64,000 nt of DNA from Streptomyces iakyrus (lineage in GTDB: Bacteria; Actinomycetota; Actinomycetes; Streptomycetales; Streptomycetaceae). The notes beneath the pieces were generated by a model. The model saw nothing but the letters and a program-made list of their open reading frames with translations. It did not search any database and had not been told where the DNA came from. Location: the NCBI RefSeq assembly GCF_000717055.1, contig NZ_JNXI01000021.1:1-64000 (forward strand), written 5' to 3'. The position numbers were made by a program, and so were the translations under genes. Positions 49,137 through 56,754 of the stretch are shown here, piece after piece (the stretch's first letter is position 1; each line of letters opens with the position of its first letter).

Positions 49137-50108
49137 TTACGCCCCCAGCCGCAGCTCCTTGCGCCACTTGACGATCTGCTTCTCCGCATCGCCCGTGTAC
49201 GACCACGGGGTGCGGGTCGCGCGGGGCCCCAGCATGCCCAGCAGGACGCCCGCGATGTCCTTGGCGCCGGCGGAACAGGCCGCGTGGGCCAGGTAGCTGA
49301 AGTCGCGGAGCTCGGCGGGCGCGATCCCGACCTCCGTCCGGCTCATGACCCAGCGCTGCCAGGTCCGCCGCAGGTCGCTCGCGGCACCGTCGTGGCTCCA
49401 GTGCTGCGAGAGCCCCACGGCGGAGTGCCTGCCCTGTGCCGCGTCCAGGGCGAAGCGGTACTCCTCGACCCGGGCGTACTGCACCAGCACCGGCAGCGGA
49501 CAGCCGGGCGGCGCCACCCCCGCCGCGTCCCGGGCGAAGTCGTACATCAGGCCGTGCGTGCCGTGCCAGCGCGCCGAGTAGTAGTGCAGCACCTGCAGGT
49601 GCCCCTCGACGCTGTACGGATCGCGCCCGTGCAACTCGTCCCACCAGCGCCCCAGTTCCTGCCGGCGCACCCCCGACGGGTACAGGCGGGCCACCGAGAT
49701 CAGCGACACCCACGGCGTCGGATCCTCCGGGTACGCCTCCGCGGCCGTCAGGCAGGCCAGCACCGCGGCGTCCACACGGTGCTGGTCGATCGGCACGCCC
49801 CGCCCCGCCGCGATGGCCACGTTGAAGGTGCGGGCCGTCTCCGTCGCCGCCCGCAGCACCAGCGCGTCGGCGCTGTGGGCGTCCGCCGAGAGCCAGGACT
49901 CCACCGTCGAACTGCCCGCGCACACCTGCGCGAGCCGCCGGATCCGGTGCCCCCGCGCCGCCCAGTCGCGGCCGGTCGCGCCCAGTAGGTCACGCAGCCC
50001 CTGCCAGCGGCCGATCACGACGTCCTGGCGGGCGGAGGTGAGGTCGGCGTCCCCGCAGTCGGGGTCGAAGTCGGGAGTGAAACCACGTCTGAGACTGCCC
50101 AGCACCAT
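49137..50108 (-). CDS. Conserved hypothetical protein, 323 residues
   Basis: A soluble protein with helical, TPR-like spacing: LRRGFTPDFDPDCGDADLTS at the start, WQGLRDLLGATGRDWAARGH, HSADALVLRAATETARTFNV, LISVARLYPSGVRR, and GHLQVLHYYSARWHGTHGLM. I recall similar proteins in Streptomyces without a function. GAGGGAG precedes the ATG. It begins 11 bp after the APC permease gene and is cotranscribed with it, which suggests a related role. Confidence 0.7.
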   Translation of the reverse strand: MVLGSLRRGFTPDFDPDCGDADLTSARQDVVIGRWQGLRDLLGATGRDWAARGHRIRRLAQVCAGSSTVESWLSADAHSADALVLRAATETARTFNVAIAAGRGVPIDQHRVDAAVLACLTAAEAYPEDPTPWVSLISVARLYPSGVRRQELGRWWDELHGRDPYSVEGHLQVLHYYSARWHGTHGLMYDFARDAAGVAPPGCPLPVLVQYARVEEYRFALDAAQGRHSAVGLSQHWSHDGAASDLRRTWQRWVMSRTEVGIAPAELRDFSYLAHAACSAGAKDIAGVLLGMLGPRATRTPWSYTGDAEKQIVKWRKELRLGA

Positions 50109-50119
50109 CGGAGTCTCCC

Positions 50120-51589
50120 TCAGAAGTCGGTGGAGAGACCCTCGTGGACGCGGGCGTGCGCGTCCTGTTCGTCGGGGACGTAGTCCGTCTCGACCGCCCG
50201 CGAGGCGTCCAGCTTCGCGGGCCGGTAGTAGTCGCTGCCCTGCCGCCAGTACCAGAGCATGGGGACCAGCCCGACCGCGAGGCCGCCGATGCCGATCGTG
50301 ATCGCGGCGCTGCTCAGCTCGCCCAGCGACTCCACGAACACCCAGAACATGAACAGGGCGCCGCACAGCGGCCACAGGCCGCCGAAGAGGAAGTTGGCCG
50401 GGGACTTCAGCAGCATCTTCCGGTAGGCCACGACCACCGCGAGGCCGGCGAGCCCGTAGTAGACCGCGATCTGCAGGCCGATCGCCGAGATGGCGTCGGA
50501 GAGGATGTCACCCACCGAGCCCAGGGCGTTGGAGGCGATGAACATCGCCAGCGCCACCGCCCCGACCACCACGATCGCCACCCAGGGGGTGTTCCACCGG
50601 CGGTGCACCCGGCCCAGCGCCGCCGGCATCGTACGGTCCCGGCCCATCGCGAACAGCGAGCGCGTGACCTGGATCAGCGTCGTCTCCAGCGTGGCGATGG
50701 TGGACAGCATCACGGCCACGATCAGCAGCTTGCCGCCCCAGCCCGGCCAGATCTCCTCGCCGAGCACCGCCAGCACGTTCGCGTCGTTCTCCTCGATCTG
50801 CTTCGAGGACAGGATCACGTTCACCGCGATGGTGAACACCTCGAACAGCAGGAAGACGATGCCCACCCCGATCAGGCCCGCGAGCCCCGTCGTACGGCGG
50901 CTGTTGCGGGTCTCCTCGCTGAGGTTGCTGGTGACGTCCCAGCCCCAGTAGTAGAACGCGGCGATGAGCGCGCCCGACGCGAAGCCCGCCATGCCGTCGA
51001 AGTGGGAGAAGCCGAGCCAGGACCAGTCGAAGGCACGGGCGTTGCCGGTGTGGAAGAAGGCGAGCACCGCGAACAGCGCCAGAATGGCCAGCTCGACACC
51101 CGACATGATCAGCTGCGCCCGGACCGTGAGCCGGGCGCCGCCCAGCACCACCAGCAGCATGATGAGGAACCAGACCGCGCCGACCACCGTGGACAGCGCG
51201 GTGTTCTCGGCCAGCTTCTCGTCGAAGAGCGCGAGCGTCATCGACCCGGCGGGCAGCGAACCGGCCACCATGAAGATCGTCGCCGAGATCACCAGCGCCC
51301 AGCCGCTGATGAAGCCCAGGAAGGGATGGAGGGTGCGCCCCACCCACGAGTAGCTGGCACCCGCGTTGACGTCGATCCGGCCGAGGTAGCTGAACGCCAG
51401 CGCGATGCCCAGCATGGGTATCGCGCAGTACAGCAGGGCGGCCGGACTGGCCAGCCCCACCGCGCCGACCAGGACGGCGGTGGTCGCGGCCAGCGAATAC
51501 GCCGGGGCGCTGCCGGCGACCGCCATCACCACGGTGTCGAACGTGCTGAGGACATTGGCCTGCAGCCCTCTGCCCCTGCTGTAGCTCAT
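50120..51589 (-). CDS. APC-family amino acid/polyamine permease
   Basis: A 489-residue permease of about twelve helices: NVLSTFDTVVMAVAGSAPAY, ALAFSYLGRIDVNAGASYSWVG (in parts), GFISGWALVISATIFMVAGS, and GWDVTSNLSEETRNSRRTTG, the conserved cytoplasmic loop after helix VI. The family imports amino acids or amines by proton symport. Substrate unknown. The 387-bp region upstream is shared with the divergent DUF5709 gene. Confidence 0.88.
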   Translation of the reverse strand: MSYSRGRGLQANVLSTFDTVVMAVAGSAPAYSLAATTAVLVGAVGLASPAALLYCAIPMLGIALAFSYLGRIDVNAGASYSWVGRTLHPFLGFISGWALVISATIFMVAGSLPAGSMTLALFDEKLAENTALSTVVGAVWFLIMLLVVLGGARLTVRAQLIMSGVELAILALFAVLAFFHTGNARAFDWSWLGFSHFDGMAGFASGALIAAFYYWGWDVTSNLSEETRNSRRTTGLAGLIGVGIVFLLFEVFTIAVNVILSSKQIEENDANVLAVLGEEIWPGWGGKLLIVAVMLSTIATLETTLIQVTRSLFAMGRDRTMPAALGRVHRRWNTPWVAIVVVGAVALAMFIASNALGSVGDILSDAISAIGLQIAVYYGLAGLAVVVAYRKMLLKSPANFLFGGLWPLCGALFMFWVFVESLGELSSAAITIGIGGLAVGLVPMLWYWRQGSDYYRPAKLDASRAVETDYVPDEQDAHARVHEGLSTDF

Positions 51590-51976
51590 GGATGCGCTGC
51601 TTTCACTTGTGCACGACCGGAGGCGGGCAGGCCGTCCCGGGGAGTTGGGGGGTGGGGTGGAGCTCGCCGCCGGACGGAGGAGGATGACCTCGGGCCCGGG
51701 AGCGATGAAGAAGTCGTGGATACCGTGCTGCCGCCGCGTCGGCAGCCGGTCACAGTGTGTGTGCGAGTGATGATAGTCCCGCTCCTTGATCTTTCAAGAT
51801 TGACTCGTGGGTAATGTCCGGTTCAGCCCGGGGTTTTAACTCCTGTTGGCCGGCGGGACGTTCGCTCTCCCCTCCGGCCGGGGCGCATCCGCCGAGGTTG
51901 AAGCCCGCGTAACGGGAAACGCGGAACGGACAGGAGAGACGAACGAGTCGAGCAGCGCGACAGGAAGGCAGGAGTG
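51590..51976. other. Divergent intergenic region of 387 bp
   Basis: No coding sequence is supported. The middle (51771-51840) is less GC-rich and contains ATCTTTCAAGAT (51789-51800), two 5-bp inverted arms around TC, followed by GGGTAA (51809-51814), which resembles a sigma-B-group -10 for the forward DUF5709 gene. I see no clear -35. Confidence 0.4.
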
Positions 51977-52483
51977 ATGGGCACGGAACCGATGCGCTCC
52001 GAACCGATGGCGGACGACGCGTACCAGCCCACCGGGACCAACGAGGAGCAGGAGGACGCCGCGCCGCTGGACCTGCAGGACGCCGTCGACGAGCGGACGT
52101 ACGACGACACCCTCGACGAGGGCTACTCCCCGCCGGAGAAGCCCCTCGGCGTCACCAAGCGCGGCACCACCGCCGCTGAGCAGCACGAGGGCGAGACCCT
52201 CGACGAACGACTGGCCCAGGAGGTCCCCGACGTGTCCGCCGAGCCCGCCGGGGACGGGGTCGGCGACACCCCGGACAGCGACGGCGAACCGGTCGACCCC
52301 GAGGCGGGCACCGCCCGCGCCGGCCGGCTGGTCGCCCCGGATGAGGGCACCCACGCCGACACCACGAAGGAGACCGTCGCGACGGACGTCGGCATCGACG
52401 GCGGAGCGGCGGGCGCGGAAGAGGCCGCCATGCACGTCGTCGAGGACGACAGCGCCCTTCCCGAGGACGACGGCAGGGTGTGA
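51977..52483 (+). CDS. DUF5709 family acidic protein
   Basis: A 168-residue highly acidic, probably disordered protein. DDTLDEGYSPPEKPLGVTKRG and GETLDERLAQEVPDV mark the DUF5709 family. No membrane or signal segment. Members are common in Streptomyces and of unknown function. ATG 51977 is taken with AAGG upstream. The gene ends 23 bp before a strong terminator hairpin. Confidence 0.82.
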   Translation: MGTEPMRSEPMADDAYQPTGTNEEQEDAAPLDLQDAVDERTYDDTLDEGYSPPEKPLGVTKRGTTAAEQHEGETLDERLAQEVPDVSAEPAGDGVGDTPDSDGEPVDPEAGTARAGRLVAPDEGTHADTTKETVATDVGIDGGAAGAEEAAMHVVEDDSALPEDDGRV

Positions 52484-52506
52484 CCCGCCCGCCGGCGTGA
52501 GCCCAC

Positions 52507-52574
52507 GCAGGCACACGGAAGGCCACCGGACCCGAGCGCAGCCGCGCCGGGCCGGTGGCCTTCCGTGTGCCTGC
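52507..52574. terminator. Long perfect bidirectional terminator hairpin
   Basis: Perfect 23-bp inverted arms at 52507-52529 (beginning GCAGGCACACGG) and 52552-52574 (ending CCGTGTGCCTGC) with a 22-nt loop. It lies between convergent genes and should terminate both. Confidence 0.85.
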
Positions 52575-52585
52575 CGAAGGTGCGG

Positions 52586-52792
52586 CTAGGGCAGGAGCTT
52601 CTCCAGTGCGGCCGGGCCCTCGGCCGCCAGCTTGCGCTTGGCCCACTCGATGTTGCGCGGGGTGATGTCCTTGCCCGAGGCGAGGACGAGGTCCTCCGGT
52701 GACACCTCGGTGCCGGTGCGGGCGTGGAGCAGGCGGTCCGGGGTGGCGCGGTCCTCGGACGGCCGGGATGCGGCGGGCTCTGACGTCGACAT
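52586..52792 (-). CDS. Small conserved hypothetical protein, 68 residues
   Basis: MSTSEPAASRPSEDRATPDR, then LVLASGKDITPRNIEWAKRK and LAAEGPAALEKLLP at the end. AGGAG is 9 nt before ATG 52792, while the in-frame sequence upstream has no such site. The conserved C-terminal half (GKDITPRNIEWAKRKL) looks like a short helical motif; I recall it in other Streptomyces, function unknown. Convergent with DUF5709 across a 23-bp-stem terminator. Confidence 0.7.
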   Translation of the reverse strand: MSTSEPAASRPSEDRATPDRLLHARTGTEVSPEDLVLASGKDITPRNIEWAKRKLAAEGPAALEKLLP

Positions 52793-52999
52793 GTTCTCTG
52801 CTCCTAGGGTCCGGATCGCCGGGGCGGCCCCGGTGCTGAAAAACGGGTCCGATATCACCATTCCCCCCGGGAGCGCGGCCTGCATCCGGAGAGCGCGGTC
52901 CCGGCCTGGGCACCCCGTTCGGACGACCATGGATGTCGCGGGGTCTCCCCCCGGGTGACGGTGGAATCACGTGTCCCTGCGACTGACAGGAGCTTTTCC

Positions 53000-53236
53000 A
53001 TGCGTACGCGTGTGACTGCCGCAGCCGGTCTGGCATGCGCCGCCCTGCTCGCCTTCGCCGGTACGGCGAGTGCGAACGACGGCCCCGTCGGTATAGCCAC
53101 CGGCAGCCCCGGCGTCCTCTCCGGCAACGTCGTCCAGATCCCGATCGACATCAACGCCAACATCTGCGGCAATTCGGTCAACGTGATCGGGGCGTTCAAC
53201 CCGGCGATCGGCAACAAGTGCACGATCAAGGACTGA
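53000..53236 (+). CDS. Short chaplin
   Basis: A 78-residue secreted protein: signal peptide of about 26 residues ending GTASAND, then one chaplin domain: SPGVLSGNVVQIPIDINANI, then CGNSVNVIGAFNPAIGNKC. The two cysteines of the domain are present. Short chaplins form amyloid-like surface films on aerial hyphae. GACAGGAG precedes the ATG. The gene is convergent with a phosphatase gene and followed by a hairpin. Confidence 0.92.
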   Translation: MRTRVTAAAGLACAALLAFAGTASANDGPVGIATGSPGVLSGNVVQIPIDINANICGNSVNVIGAFNPAIGNKCTIKD

Positions 53237-53257
53237 CGTACCGGTCGTGACGGCTCC

Positions 53258-53296
53258 GCCGGCGGCGGCCCGCGCCGCATCGCGGCCCCGCCGCCG
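53258..53296. terminator. Terminator hairpin after the chaplin gene
   Basis: CCGGCGGCGG (53258-53267) and CCGCCGCCGG (53287-53296) form a perfect 10-bp stem with a 19-nt loop, between the convergent chaplin and PP2C genes. Confidence 0.6.
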
Positions 53297-53306
53297 GCCG
53301 CCGTTG

Positions 53307-54434
53307 TCAGGCCCCGCACGCCCCGTCGGTCCCTTCCCGCGGACGCGGTGCGAGCACCAGCATCGTGACGTCGTCCTGGACGTCCGGGCAGTGCCGCACG
53401 AGGTCGGCCCAGACCCGCTCGGCCAGCACGACCGGGTCATCGGCGGCCAGGCCGGGCAGCCGTTCCACCAGAGGGTAGAAGGCCCCGCTCGCGTCCCTGG
53501 CCTCGGTCACCCCGTCGGAGGCGAGGAAGAGCCGGTCCCCGGCCCGCAGCGGCACCGAGACGACCCGGGGCGGAGCGGCCTCGGCGAGACCGAGACCGAG
53601 CGGTGTGCACGGCTCGACGTCCAGCTCGACGGCCCGCCCGTCCCGCAGCAGCAGCGGCCCGGCCTGCCCGCACGCCACGATCCGCACGACCCGGGCGTCG
53701 GCGGAGAAGTCGAGCAGGACCGCCGTCGCGAACAGCTCGGCGTGCGGGTCGCCCGCCGAGTCCACCGCCAGCCTCCGGTCGAGCCGGGCGGCCACCGCCT
53801 CCGGGTCCGGCTGGTCCAGCACCGCCTCCCGGAACGCCCCCAGCAGCGCCGCGACCGTGGCCACGGCCGACAGCCCGTGCCCCTGCACATCACCCATCAC
53901 GGCCCGTACGCCGTAGGGGCCCGCCCGTACGTCGAAGAAGTCGCCGCCGACCAGCGTCCCGCGCTGCGCGGCCCGGTACAGCCCCGCGCACCGCACCGCC
54001 CCCACCCGCTGAGGCAGCGGCGGCACGACGGCCCGCTGCGCCGCCTCCGCCACGGTCCGCTCGGTGACCAGCTGGGCGTCCCGCCTGCTGCGGACATAGG
54101 ACAACAGCACGCTCAGCACCGACACGAAGCACACGGTCAGAAGATCCGTACTGCCGGGGTCATCGAGGTTGAAGACGGGCACGGTCAGCACGACCACCAC
54201 CAGCGCACCGAGCACCGCCGTCGCCACCGGGCCGTGCGCCAGCACGGCCAGCGGCGGGATGGCGCCCAGCAGGAAGCCGATGTCGAGCGGCTCCGGGCTG
54301 ATCAGCTCCGCCGCGCACACCCCCGCCAGCAGCGCCGACGGCAGCACCCGGGCCCAGCCGGGCGGCGGTGCGCCGCGCAGCCAGCCCCGCCGGTCCGGGT
54401 CCCGCCGCGCCAGCCGGCCGCGCACACTGCTCAC
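53307..54434 (-). CDS. Membrane-bound PP2C (SpoIIE-type) serine phosphatase
   Basis: A 375-residue protein. The N-terminus holds hydrophobic segments (VLPSALLAGVCAAELI, FLLGAIPPLAVLAHGPVATA, VLGALVVVVLTVPVF) and a short linker (YVRSRRDAQLVTERTVAEAA). The SpoIIE domain follows from about residue 140: GTLVGGDFFDVRAGPYG, VMGDVQGHGLSAVATVA, ACGQAGPLLL, FLASDGVTEARD, DDVTMLVLAPR. The metal-binding aspartates are intact. It likely dephosphorylates an anti-sigma-factor antagonist; none is adjacent. GTG start at 54434. Confidence 0.87.
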   Translation of the reverse strand: MSSVRGRLARRDPDRRGWLRGAPPPGWARVLPSALLAGVCAAELISPEPLDIGFLLGAIPPLAVLAHGPVATAVLGALVVVVLTVPVFNLDDPGSTDLLTVCFVSVLSVLLSYVRSRRDAQLVTERTVAEAAQRAVVPPLPQRVGAVRCAGLYRAAQRGTLVGGDFFDVRAGPYGVRAVMGDVQGHGLSAVATVAALLGAFREAVLDQPDPEAVAARLDRRLAVDSAGDPHAELFATAVLLDFSADARVVRIVACGQAGPLLLRDGRAVELDVEPCTPLGLGLAEAAPPRVVSVPLRAGDRLFLASDGVTEARDASGAFYPLVERLPGLAADDPVVLAERVWADLVRHCPDVQDDVTMLVLAPRPREGTDGACGA

Positions 54435-54606
54435 ACCACCACGCTGCTACGCCCGACCGGCAGCCGCACGCCGGGCCCCGCGCGCCGGGGGCGGCCGCGG
54501 GCCCCGGCCGGAAGGACGTCGGCCTCGGCCGGGCCCCCGAACGCGCCGTTTCCAAGGGGCTGTTGACCGCTCCGGAAAACCGATGGACGGCCCGCCGGAG
54601 ATCACG

Positions 54607-54624
54607 TAGCGTGTGGCGCGCCAC
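54607..54624 (+). promoter_or_regulatory. -10 element followed by palindrome, before the leader peptide
   Basis: TAGCGT (54607-54612) fits a streptomycete -10. It is followed directly by GTGGCGCGCCAC (54613-54624), a perfect 12-bp palindrome at the expected transcription start. This suggests repressor binding at +1. No clear -35 is seen. Confidence 0.5.
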
Positions 54625-54654
54625 GCCCCGAGACCAGCGGAAGGAGGACGAGCC

Positions 54655-54711
54655 GTGCAGTTCACACCGTTTCCGCGCTCCCTCCCCGCCCAGCAGGCGT
54701 GCCTCTACTGA
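54655..54711 (+). CDS. Possible 18-residue leader peptide
   Basis: GTG 54655, with a strong AAGGAGG 8 nt upstream, reads VQFTPFPRSLPAQQACLY and stops. The acetyltransferase gene starts 45 bp later with its own GGAGG. The sequence has no homologue that I recognise. Its good ribosome binding site and location right after a promoter-like element suggest a translated upstream frame. Confidence 0.5.
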   Translation: MQFTPFPRSLPAQQACLY

Positions 54712-54756
54712 CCGACCGGGAGCGCTCTCAGCAGCATGCGTCCCGGAGGACACCCC

Positions 54757-55647
54757 ATGACCGATGTGGTCATCCGCGCGCTCGACACGAGCGACGCCGA
54801 ACTCTTCGACACCCTGCCCGACCCGCTCGGTGCCCGTGAGGGCCACCGGCTGACCCGCCACCGCCCCGACTGGAAGCGGGTGGCCCTGCGCGACGGCCGT
54901 GTCGTCGCCCGCGGCGCCTGGTGGGGCGGCCCCGACGACTCCGAGCCCATCAACGTCAACTGGTTCGACGTGGCCGAAGGCGAGGAGGAAGCGGGCGCCG
55001 CACTCCTGCGCTCCGCCCCCTGGCAGGTCGAACTGGAACTGAACCTGCCGGCCGGCTGGCGCGACGACCCGGCCCTGCGCACCGCCGCCGACACCCGCGT
55101 CACCGCCGCCCGCAAGGCCGGCTACGAGCTCCTCGTCGAACGCCTCCTGTACCGCTGGACCCCCGGCGGCGGCCTGCCCGAGCGGCCCGGGCGTCTTGAG
55201 TTCCGCGCAGAGCCGGACGACGCGGTGTTCTTCGACGCCCTGCGCCGCATCCACTCCGTCACCCTGGACGCCCACGCGCTCAAGGCCATCGAGCAGGGCG
55301 GACTCGACCGGGCGGCCCAGGAGGAACTCGACTTCTTCCACTGGTGCCCGTCGCCGCGCGAGTGGTGGCAGGTGGCGTACACCCCGCAGGGCGACCTGGC
55401 CGGCATCCACATCCCGGCCCACAATCCGTCGGGTCCCTGCATCGGCTTCATCGGCGTCCTGCCCGACCAGCGGGGCCACGGCTACGCCTACGACCTCGTG
55501 GCCGAGTGCACGCACTTCCTGGTCGAGCAGGGGGCGGAGTTCGTCGCCGCGGCCACGGACCGGGGCAACTTCCCGATGGCGGCGAACTTCGCCAAGGCCG
55601 GCTTCCCGGTGGTGAAGGAGCGGCTCAACTTCGACCCGGAGCGGTAA
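54757..55647 (+). CDS. GNAT-family N-acetyltransferase
   Basis: A 296-residue two-domain acetyltransferase. The N-terminal half is DVVIRALDTSDAELFDTLPD and EAGAALLRSAPWQVELELNL. The C-terminal GNAT core has GFIGVLPDQRGHGYAYDLVA, the acetyl-CoA binding loop QRGHGY, then AAATDRGNFPMAANFAKAGF with the NxxMAxxFxKxGF pattern. Substrate unknown. GGAGG precedes ATG 54757. It follows a possible leader peptide. Confidence 0.88.
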   Translation: MTDVVIRALDTSDAELFDTLPDPLGAREGHRLTRHRPDWKRVALRDGRVVARGAWWGGPDDSEPINVNWFDVAEGEEEAGAALLRSAPWQVELELNLPAGWRDDPALRTAADTRVTAARKAGYELLVERLLYRWTPGGGLPERPGRLEFRAEPDDAVFFDALRRIHSVTLDAHALKAIEQGGLDRAAQEELDFFHWCPSPREWWQVAYTPQGDLAGIHIPAHNPSGPCIGFIGVLPDQRGHGYAYDLVAECTHFLVEQGAEFVAAATDRGNFPMAANFAKAGFPVVKERLNFDPER

Positions 55648-55681
55648 CCGGCCCGCCGGCGAACCGCCCCGGGCGGGCGGC

Positions 55682-56563
55682 TCAGGATTTGCCGTCGAGC
55701 AGGTCCTGGGCCGCCGCGAGGATCTCCGTCACCCGCAGGCCGAACGCCGCGTCACAGGCGTGCGGGCGGCCGGTCCGGGCGGCGTCGAGCAGCGCGTCCG
55801 CGGCCCGCGCCAACGCGGGCACCGCCCCGTCGGATCCGTCCGGCAGCGCCGCGACCCCCGCCTCCCCGCGCAGCTCCACGCCGGCGCCGGCCGCGGCGGG
55901 CGGCGCCGTCAGGCTCAGGGTGAGGGTGCTGGACGCCCCATCCACGTGGTCGAGGACGACATGCGTCGTGTCGCCCGGCCCGTACACCGCCGCCGTCACG
56001 CGCCGCACGTCGCCGAGGACCGGCAGCAGCACGGACAGTGCGTGCGGGCCGACGTCCCACAGGGCGCCCTTCTCCCGCCGCCACGGCGTCGCGAACGGGC
56101 TCTCGCTCGTGAACACCGCCCCGAGCCATTCGGCGCGCCCCGTGAACCAGCCCGGCACCGCGGCCTGCTCGGCGATCCACGCCGCCGGGCCGGGCTGGAA
56201 GCGGGTCGTGAAGAACACCACCGAGGCGACCCCGGCCTCCCCGGCGGCCGCGACCACGGCCCGCGCCTGCTCCACCGTCGGCGCGAGCGGCTTGTCGAGC
56301 AGCAGATGGCACCCGGCCCGCGCCGCCCGGACCGCGAGGGAGGCCTGCACCTCGGGCGGCAGCGCCACGGCCACGGCGTCCACGTCCGCGAACAGTTCGT
56401 CGACATCGTCGTAGGCGCGGACGCCGTGCCGCTCCGCCAGTTCCTTCGCGGCTTCCGGGCGGCGGCCCCACACCCCGGCGAAGTCGAGCTTCTCGTGCCC
56501 GCTCAACGCGGGTGCGTGGGCCATCTGTGCCCAGGGTCCGGTGCCGAGCAGTCCTATGCGCAT
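55682..56563 (-). CDS. Gfo/Idh/MocA-family oxidoreductase
   Basis: A 293-residue enzyme, shorter than usual. MRIGLLGTGPWAQMAHAPAL is the Rossmann start, HLLLDKPLAPTVEQARAVV holds the catalytic DKP lysine, and GALWDVGPHALSVLLPVLGD has the conserved Asp/His pair of the active site. It is a likely NAD(P)-dependent sugar or polyol dehydrogenase. Convergent with the acetyltransferase gene and divergent from helR. GAGAGG precedes ATG 56563. Confidence 0.86.
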   Translation of the reverse strand: MRIGLLGTGPWAQMAHAPALSGHEKLDFAGVWGRRPEAAKELAERHGVRAYDDVDELFADVDAVAVALPPEVQASLAVRAARAGCHLLLDKPLAPTVEQARAVVAAAGEAGVASVVFFTTRFQPGPAAWIAEQAAVPGWFTGRAEWLGAVFTSESPFATPWRREKGALWDVGPHALSVLLPVLGDVRRVTAAVYGPGDTTHVVLDHVDGASSTLTLSLTAPPAAAGAGVELRGEAGVAALPDGSDGAVPALARAADALLDAARTGRPHACDAAFGLRVTEILAAAQDLLDGKS

Positions 56564-56676
56564 GCCGCCGCCTCTCCACGCTGCCAGGACGAAGAGCGTG
56601 CCACACGGAAACGGGCTGCGGGCAACGACAAAGGCGAGGAGTGTTCTCCTCGCCTGTCTCAAGTTATAGCCCACGG

Positions 56677-56697
56677 GGGGACTTGCGGCAAGGCCCC
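56677..56697. promoter_or_regulatory. Rifamycin-associated-element-like inverted repeat
   Basis: GGGGACTTGC (56677-56686), a central G, and GCAAGGCCCC (56688-56697): a 21-bp inverted repeat with one mismatch. Remembered RAE is GGGGCTTGCnGCAAGCCCC (19 bp); here each arm has one extra base. TATAGC (56665-56670) lies just before it as a possible -10. It is 58 bp upstream of the helR start. Confidence 0.7.
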
Positions 56698-56754
56698 CCG
56701 CTTCCCGCAAACTGTCCGGCCTAAGCCCAGGACCTGCGGAAACGGGAGCATGAC

